From assembly GCA_030762175.1 (NCBI GenBank), contig CM060831.1:141209501-141273500 (forward strand): a DNA stretch of 64,000 nucleotides, in the 5' to 3' direction. Below are positions 57,679-64,000 of the stretch, in pieces (the first letter of the stretch is position 1; every line of letters begins with the position of its first letter). The position numbers and the translations under genes were made by a program. Source of the stretch: Metallyticus violacea (Eukaryota; Arthropoda; Insecta; Mantodea; Metallyticidae). The notes under the pieces were generated by a model. That model had not been told where the DNA came from and searched no databases. It was given only the letters and a program-made list of their open reading frames with translations.

Positions 57679-58640
57679 CTATTTGCACCAAAATTTTGAA
57701 ACTTCTGTCACTTCTGAAAGCAATATTCCTACGAATGTGCACATTTTCATAACGTCGATGCCTGATTCCATGGCCGCTGCGAATGCTTCTTTAGGAGTCT
57801 GTTTTGACCACTGGAATATCGCAGGAGCAATAACGACCCGACTGGAGAATGTTGCAATCACGAAAAGTGTCTTTAATTTTGGAAAAATCAAAAAAATCGC
57901 CAGGAGTCAGTTGGGTAGGGGGCTTGAGAAACCACTTCATAATTGTTTTCACGAAGAAACCCCTTATGTCACGCTCCCAATCACTTTGGAGGACACTTTC
58001 CGCATTTTCAGGTCTTCATTCAGAATTGTGTGCACAAATCACACAGAAATGCCAACTTTGGAGGTGATATCTTCCACACATAATCGGCGATCCTCCAAAA
58101 CAACTTTCTCCACTTGCACAACCGTCATATCTGACCGGCTGGTGCGACGTCGAGGTTGTTTCCGTTTGTTGTCACAGGACGTTCGGCCTTTTGTAAACTG
58201 TTGCACTCACTCGCATTCATGACACCATCACCACATGACTCACTTATTTGGCGATGGACTTCAAAGAGTGTCACACCACGCAAGTTTTTTTTTTTTTTTG
58301 AATGATTTATTTATGGACGCTCTTTAACAGCTCAGGTCATCAGTGTCCCATTCAACTCAGGGCGTGAAACGGCCGACAAATTTTGCTCAGAGGCTTCTTC
58401 TTTCAGGCTTGAGATTCTTTTTCGTGCCGTAAATGTACGACACGGGACCCACGGCTTTACTTCCCTTCCGAAGGAAGCCATACTTTGGATTTTTACGCGG
58501 TCCTGGCCGGGTTCGAACCCGCGATCTTGGGTTTAGGAGGCAAGTATGGTAACCACTACACCACCAGGACCGACACATCACGCAAGTGGAGAAAACGAAT
58601 CGCTATTCTTGTAATTCTTGAAGTATAAAAAACACTTCTC
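57679..58640 (-). mobile_element. Mariner-like relic without catalytic core, split by a SINE
   Basis: Minus-strand pieces give an N-terminal stretch (CGDGVMNASECNSLQKAERP), then VEKVVLEDRRLCVEDITSKV and VHTILNEDLKMRKVSSKV, a typical mariner helix-turn-helix and linker. After a short gap LTPGDFFDFSKIKDTF appears, the third-aspartate region, followed by an open C-terminal frame. The first and second catalytic aspartates are missing. The SINE at 58285-58573 interrupts the upstream part. Confidence 0.55.
58285..58573 (-). repeat. SINE family A with 13-bp target duplication
   Basis: Bracketed by CACACCACGCAAG (58272-58284) and CACATCACGCAAG (58574-58586). The T-rich tail is on the left and a complete tRNA-like head on the right (complement of GGTCCTGGTGGTGTAGTGG and GGTTCGAACCCGGCC). 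This is the cleanest family A head in the window. It can fold with a 7-bp acceptor stem GGTCCTG/CAGGACC. Confidence 0.95.
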
Positions 58641-59067
58641 ACTCTGGCTGCAACCGCTAGAATTTTGTGTACCGTACAGTGCTGCCATTTCTGTCACACA
58701 TTTACAAATAGTGCTAACATATTTTAAATCAAACCGCGCGTTTCCTACCTACTCCCGTTCCTGAGAAAAAATCAGATATATTAGAACTTGAAAGCACCTC
58801 GTATCAACCAAAAAATGTGTAAAAAGTAACGTCAATAAAAGTGTGTTACAAAGCAAGCACAAAGACAATAAACACATATACATACACAACGTTTAAAAAT
58901 AATAACTAGATGTTTAGAAATGAATAAAGGGCCAAAATAGTTTCATACTTATAATATTTCAATGAGCTACAGCCTATAGACAAGTAAAGCTATATATGCA
59001 GTGCTTGAAATGTACTGTCCAATACTATTTAGGCTTTCGCGGACAGTGTTATAATTAAAACGGTGGT

Positions 59068-59330
59068 TTAAACAGTGCCGTGCTCTATGGTTTAATATGC
59101 TACCGTAGCTTTCACCAACTGCTGCGGTTGGCATCATCAGTGGCAATGAAAAACACCTGACGACAATATTGATCTGTCTCTGGTTGGGAAGGTCGATGAA
59201 TATTAAGTGTGTGGCGGAAGTGAAGAGGAGAGAGGGAAGGGGGGGGTAGTGGTTTGTTTTTAAAAACGGTTTTCCATGTGCTACTTAGGGTATCCAAGGT
59301 CTCTGTTAAAGTTGTTTGGATGCTGTAGTA
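59068..59330 (-). repeat. Dispersed repeat with ribozyme-like core, copy 2
   Basis: Reverse-strand partner of 35318-35552. On the minus strand: CTGATGA (59134-59140), a 5-bp hairpin CCAAC/GTTGG with a 7-nt loop, GAAA (59110-59113), then GCTA-CGG-TAGC. The strand upstream of CTGATGA does not pair with that after the second hairpin, so the stem I needed for a hammerhead is missing or lies elsewhere. Confidence 0.55.
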
Positions 59331-59334
59331 CTGT

Positions 59335-60470
59335 CTCTCTGTCTCTATCATAGTATGCATGCACAAGCACACTTTGTTAAGTGATTTTATACCTTTTGTT
59401 TACGGATAAAAACTATATCATTGTACAACTATTTCAATACTTACAACTCTATTTAATTTTAAAAGAAATAATCTGCGTGTTTTTCCGTATCTTATTAAAT
59501 GTTCATATGTTTTCATTATTTATATTAATACATAATCGACTGTAAGGTATTTTCACTTAGTATCTAGCACGACGTAAAAAGAATATTGTAATAGTGTCAC
59601 CTATAACCGTTTAAACTTCTTTGGCAAACGGATGTGACAAAATACATAATTTCTTTAAATTTTTGATGACGTTTTAATCATAATTGGAGAAAAAGAGAGA
59701 TACTCAATAATGAGTGCCATATGGACGATTAAAGGAGATTTTGGATAATCAAATAAATGCGTCCGAGTAAGGCAAACCTAGGCATTGCCGCTGTTTAAAA
59801 ATAAAACATTTTTAAACTTTAAAATCCACACTTCAAATTTACATGCAATCGCATTTGATTTTGAAAATTTATCCTGAATTCAACGCTCGAGAATGAGAAC
59901 GTGTGGTAACCTTAACCATAGAACAGCAAAACAACATGAACTATATCAAAGTTCTCAAACTTTCCTTGATCGCGGATTTCCTTTAAAGATCGTGGATCCT
60001 TAAGACTTTGCTCAAAATTTAAATTCCTAAATTAATGTCGTGCTATATATTTTTAAAATTTTGTATCACTGGTTTACAAATATTAAAATATAAATAAACA
60101 AATAAATGACGTTTTTTCAATACTTCCCTTTTTACTATGGTGTGCCTTAAAAATAATCAAAACAAAAATATATTATAACGGACATGTAAAACACACAAAA
60201 CATGAATATTAATAATAACAGGCAATATATGACGACACGACGTACTCGTTAATTTTAGTTTCTAAATGAAAGGGATAATGCTGCATTTCACTTACAAGTC
60301 GTGACTTATTCAGCTTAACCTTTTGTTTCTCAGTTATGATTTTAACGGTTTCTGTAATTTTTTTAGAGAAATAAGTGCAGAGAAGGGCTGTAAGTTGTTA
60401 CGAAAGACATCAGTACTTTCATGGCCTTCTTTGATAGTCCGGTAAAATTTGAGGCTGGCAAGCCCCAGTC
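59335..60470. other. AT-rich sequence, nothing recognised
   Basis: No gene or repeat boundary supported. Confidence 0.5.
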
Positions 60471-60484
60471 TACGCAGTTTGGTG

Positions 60485-60739
60485 TTTTTTCAATAGTGTT
60501 TAATCCCTGATTTTATTACTAAGGCATTACAGGCGATAGACACTGATGATAAATGAGATGAAATGATAAATTGGAAAAGGATTGTTTTAAGGAAGGAAGC
60601 ATACCTTTAAGGGTACCTTTCTGGCCTTTGCCATTTATGAGGACTGAGGAAAACCTAGAGGGCGGTCCTGGTAGGAATATAACCCCAAACCTCCCGCTCA
60701 GAAGTCCGAGCCTTAACGCCTCGGCCACCTGTGGCGGTC
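60485..60739 (-). repeat. SINE family B
   Basis: Flanked by CAGTTTGGTG (60475-60484) and CAGTTTGGGG (60740-60749). Carries the tail complement, the GGTACCTTTCTGGCCTTTGCC block and the head complement CTTAACGCCTCGGCCACC. The B box is damaged (AATATAACCCC in place of ATTCGAACCCC), so this copy is probably unable to be transcribed. Confidence 0.92.
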
Positions 60740-60852
60740 CAGTTTGGGGCTGAAAAATGTGTGCTGTTGCTGGGAAACTGTGGCGGTACAAATGAGCTGG
60801 TGCACGTTTTCGGCTTACAACCGGAACAAAGGGTTGTGTTCAATTTGATGCT

Positions 60853-61124
60853 TTTTTATTTGAATAGGGCTTAACGCCCATTTTAGCTACTGAGATATAA
60901 CAGGCTGATAATACATGAAATGAAATGATATGTTGGGAAAGGATTTTTTTAATGAAGGAAATGTTCCAGGCCTAAGTTTAGGGTACCTCTCCGTCATTTG
61001 TCATTATGAGGACTGAAGAAAACCTGGAAAAAAACTGAGTCAGTAAGGACGGTCCTGGCGAGATTCAAACCGTAGACCTCCCGCTCACGAGTCCGCGCCT
61101 TAACGACCTCGGCCACCAGTGGCT
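60853..61124 (-). repeat. SINE family B, independent insertion 100 bp from the previous one
   Basis: Flanked by a perfect 11-bp duplication AATTTGATGCT (60842-60852 and 61125-61135). Carries a complete head complement with CTTAACGACCTCGGCCACC and a near-intact B box (GATTCAAACC). The separate target duplication proves it is not a tandem copy of the neighbouring SINE. Confidence 0.95.
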
Positions 61125-61139
61125 AATTTGATGCTAATT

Positions 61140-62225
61140 TACATTACCTCGATAAATATACATTGTAAATTTGTACCATCTTAATGCATTAACGAACACA
61201 TGGAAATGCTTCGAAAGCCCCAGGGGGCTGCAGGCCACAACGCGAGAACGCTTGTGCAAGACGTCGATCAATAAAACATTCGAAGAAATGAGGTGTGATA
61301 GAAAATAAATATAAGAAAACTCTTAGCTTGATACAATCCGAGATTTTAAATTTGTATAGTTGACTTTGAAAGCTGATGTCTTCGAAAAGGATAGTTTTGG
61401 GACTTTGGGAGCAGTACATTTGCAATGCCACACGCCTCGACTCGGCATTTGTTTTATTTGTGATTCTGCATGAGGACTTTGTCTTCATTCACAAAATGAA
61501 AAATAAGTATGTGCTAAAGACATTCTCGAAATCTAGATCTATACCCCGGAGCGTGTTATGGGTCCATGGAGGCTCATTTATTCGCATGGCCCGGAACGCC
61601 ACATGTGCATCGGAACAGTAAAGGCACTGCACTTTTATACTCAGGAACGGAATGCTGTCTTCCTCGGCAGTCTTGAAACATTGTTATAGTGTTCTGCATT
61701 GTTCCGTCTTTAATTAGCCTTACTTCTGAAATACTTCATTCATAATGATGCCACAAGCCCTCTGGGCCTTTAGCTCCTTCAAAAGATGTCGACAACTGTC
61801 TCTTTAACTCGTTTTCTGCAACCTACAATTATTAAGTATATAACATCTGCCCGTCTTGCCCTCGGTCTTGCTGCAGGTCTAGTATCAACATTTTCATCCT
61901 TTAATGTGCTTATTTTTTCCCCACTCTCATTAAACTGGTCTATAATTTTTTCTTACTTTTTTCCACCTGGATATATGTAATATAAATGACCTGATTTCTA
62001 ATCTTTTTTCAGTTTTACTCTATCGGGCTAGGTTTTTAAAGAAAATCAGATCACATGTATTAATGTAGTTATATTTTTATGATTTATTATCTTTTAAGAC
62101 ATTTAGTTTAGATAAAACTGTTTTTGTAGGCTGCATTTTAACTTAAATATTAATGTATATATTGAAAAAGAGGATTGTGTGTCAATAAATATGAATTTCC
62201 AAGTTTTTTGTCTGTTAGGGAGAAG
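61140..62225. other. AT-rich sequence, no supported gene
   Basis: Overlapping open frames near 61189-61621 on both strands show no known domain. Nothing else recognised. Confidence 0.45.
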
Positions 62226-62234
62226 AAAAGTTAT

Positions 62235-62705
62235 TTTTTCTTCGAAGCTCTGATATGTCCTTCACTAGTATCTCTTTTCAAATACCAATAGCAATCAGGC
62301 ATCATTGACACATCCCAATGTTTTATTGTCTTTATGAAAACACTCTCCGTGTTCTTCACTCATTACACAAAGATTTGTATGGAAGTAATCAATATGGTTG
62401 TTGAGAAAATGCATTTTAACGCTCATTCTACACCCTGGATTTCTAAAATGTTGTAAAATTTCCTACACAATTTCTTTACAGTTCTCAGATTTCTTTTTGC
62501 AAGAAAATTTTCTGTCGCTTTTTTGTATGTCAACCATGCTGACTTCTCTAACTCGGACATCGACTGAGGAAAGATCTCATCCTGCATAAGCTCACGAATC
62601 TTGGGTCTATCGAAAGCACCTGCTGCTATCTTAGCTATGGGAACTTTGTAACAAGAAAGTTGAAACAATCACTGTCCTTTTTCAGAGCAATAACAAATTG
62701 TCTGG
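62235..62705 (-). pseudogene. Fragment of a multicopy arthropod protein family of unknown function
   Basis: The minus strand reads QFVIALKKDSDCFNFLVTKF, then after a shift FDRPKIRELMQDEIFPQSMS and SAWLTYKKATENFLAKRN (62423-62668). Further frames give KMHFLNNHIDYFHTNL, VMSEEHGECFHKD and HWDVSMMPDCYWYLKR (62260-62420). From memory this series (FxGPQIR, AW...NFLGN, HFLxSHLDYFPxN, SEEQGERFHQD, WxxxMMADYCW) belongs to a protein that is multicopy in many arthropod genomes. Its role is unknown to me and it may be transposon-borne. The copy is split by frameshifts and lacks both ends. Confidence 0.6.
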
Positions 62706-62912
62706 GTTTGATTTCTACCAGGCCGTCCTTCCTGAGTGAGGGATTTTACAGATTTTCCTCAATGGCAAATGCTGGTGACGTACCCTAAACTTAAGCCTGA
62801 AACGTTTCCTTCCTTTATAAAATCCTTCCCCTGTATATCATTTCATCTCATCATCAGTGTCCATTGCATTCGATGTCTCACAGCAGCGTTTATATCACTT
62901 AATGTTTTAATT
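62696..62912 (+). repeat. SINE family B, 5'-degenerate
   Basis: GGGTTTGATTTCTACCAGG is a decayed B-box region, followed by TCCTTCCTGAGTGAG, CAATGGCAAATGCTGG, CCCTAAACTTAAGCC and a worn tail (AGCGTTTATATCACTTAATG). It directly abuts the protein-family fragment on its left and has no A box. Confidence 0.8.
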
Positions 62913-62914
62913 AC

Positions 62915-64000
62915 TATAAGTAGCTTAAACTAGGCACTGAGCTGAATTTCTAAAGGAATAACAAGTGGTGATAGACTTGGCATGCAAATTGTCATACATT
63001 CATACCACAATGAATCTGTCCTAATAATAATATAAAATCCTAACGACCTGTGTATTGCAGAAATGTGACCAAATTTACAAAAATTATGGTAATTTTCTTG
63101 TCAGCAAACTAAAATTAGGAAGTTCTGATTAATTTTATCTCGGATACATTTTGTCTTTTAACAGTACGTAAAATTAAATTGAAATTTCATTCTTGTGCTA
63201 TGTAAATTAAGAGTATATTATTTAAAAGCGTATTTTGGTATAATGGATGTTGAATTTTTAAGTAACTGATTTTTTCTGAAGTTGAAAATTAAATTAAATT
63301 ACTATATATCTGTAATTGTTAAATTATATGAACATAATTATCAAATATTACATTTAGTACTTGAATTTGTATGCCTTATTTGTATTTAAAACAATTCCAG
63401 AATTATCCACAAACTGTGTATTGGGTTCCTTGCCATGTTCCTTACCCACTAAAGCGCTTGTCAACAAATTCTTATTATTTATATATGAATCTATTGATTC
63501 ACTGCAAGTTATGACGAATAAGGCCAAACTTTCATGTTCGTTAACGATAGGGTTAATGGTATCCTGGGTTTTACAACCAAAAGTAATTTTGTGTTTCTGT
63601 GCCAAATGGGAACAACGTTCTTTGATAACACCTTGGAAAGTAGTTCAACTGCATTTAATATCATGGGTGATTACAGCAGAGCTACCCTTCCCTATAAAAA
63701 CATATGGTACATCATTTAAGCTGTTGGCAGATGAGTATTATAAATGCCATATAAAGGAAGTATTAAAAGGAAGGTAGGGGCAAAACCATATTTTTATTTT
63801 TATATCAATTTAATATTTGAAATTTGCTGTTTATCTCGATATTAGTTTCATTAATGCTCCTTCATTGTAAGTAGTTTTAATAAATTTTTCATTATGTCAC
63901 TGCAAAAGTTTCCCCCCCCCTTTTTTTTCGATCACTTGCTCAGTTACATTTATATATCTCAGGAACCATTTGCTCTATAAGGCTGTGGCTTGCCTTGAGT
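62915..64000. other. AT-rich sequence with one unexplained open frame
   Basis: A 138-residue plus-strand frame (63361-63777) overlaps an 83-residue minus-strand frame (63354-63605). Neither has a motif I recognise. Both sit in the only less AT-rich part of this stretch, so a decayed gene or transposon fragment is possible. A run of 10 C then 8 T occurs near 63911-63928. Confidence 0.35.

Noticed and set aside
63361..63777. 138-residue open frame near the right edge
   Set aside because: It is the longest unexplained frame in the last kilobase, but no family is recognised and an 83-residue minus-strand frame overlaps it. Not called as a gene.

Overview
The window looks like intergenic or intronic DNA from an animal with a large, AT-rich, transposon-filled genome. 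The evidence is the content itself. There are tRNA-headed SINEs with target-site duplications, mariner, Tc1-like and hAT transposase relics, long AT microsatellites, no long open reading frame, and no bacterial-style gene packing. An insect is the best guess, perhaps a cockroach- or termite-like polyneopteran. That guess is inference from element type and is not proven by any marker gene. I see no intact host protein gene, no canonical tRNA or rRNA gene, no CRISPR array and no virus.

Three groups of elements dominate. (1) Two SINE families. Family A (about 300 bp) has a Gly/Arg-type tRNA-like head and a tail reading TTAAAGAGCGTCCATAAATA. Family B (about 270 bp) has a Leu/Ser-type head with a TGGCCGAG A box and a tail reading GCGTTAAACACTATTAAAA. 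Many copies keep 10-17 bp target-site duplications. (2) Tc1/mariner-superfamily DNA transposons, all broken. They comprise three copies of one DD34D mariner (21613-22745, 39494-40289, 43659-44921), two copies of a DD34E Tc1-like element (5786-7235, 49152-50519), five copies of an internally deleted element with GAGGGTG ends (called element D here: about 9151, 11835, 31247, 36683 and 55300), and several older relics. (3) Single relics: a hAT transposase (35860-37840), a non-LTR retrotransposon 3' end (about 4200-4570), and a fragment of a multicopy arthropod protein family (about 62240-62705).

Layout. 0-4.6 kb: SINE-like sequence, a very old mariner relic, a minisatellite, and a LINE fragment. 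4.9-7.3 kb: a mariner relic split by a MITE-like element and then by a Tc1 copy. 8.8-12.7 kb: SINE A copies nested in and against element D, plus one possible coding exon (11058-11193). 14-21.4 kb: SINEs, coreless transposase relics, and an odd composite inverted-repeat element (19186-20089). 21.6-28 kb: a mariner copy, SINE B, and rearranged SINE A pieces. 31-37.9 kb: element D copies and the hAT relic. 39-45 kb: two mariner copies, one cleanly inside a SINE B. 40.4-41.8 and 46.9-47.7 kb: a dispersed duplicated segment whose second copy is an empty-site record for two SINE insertions. 49-64 kb: Tc1 copy 2, a possible core promoter near 51.56 kb, element D copy 5, coreless mariner relics, and more SINEs.

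The window is best read as layered insertions. Precise TA or 10-17 bp duplications let the order of events be worked out at several sites. The unusual themes are repeated transposase genes that lost exactly their catalytic core, a SINE head with a triplicated A box, and small GC/CpG-richer unique islands that could be conserved regulatory sequence.
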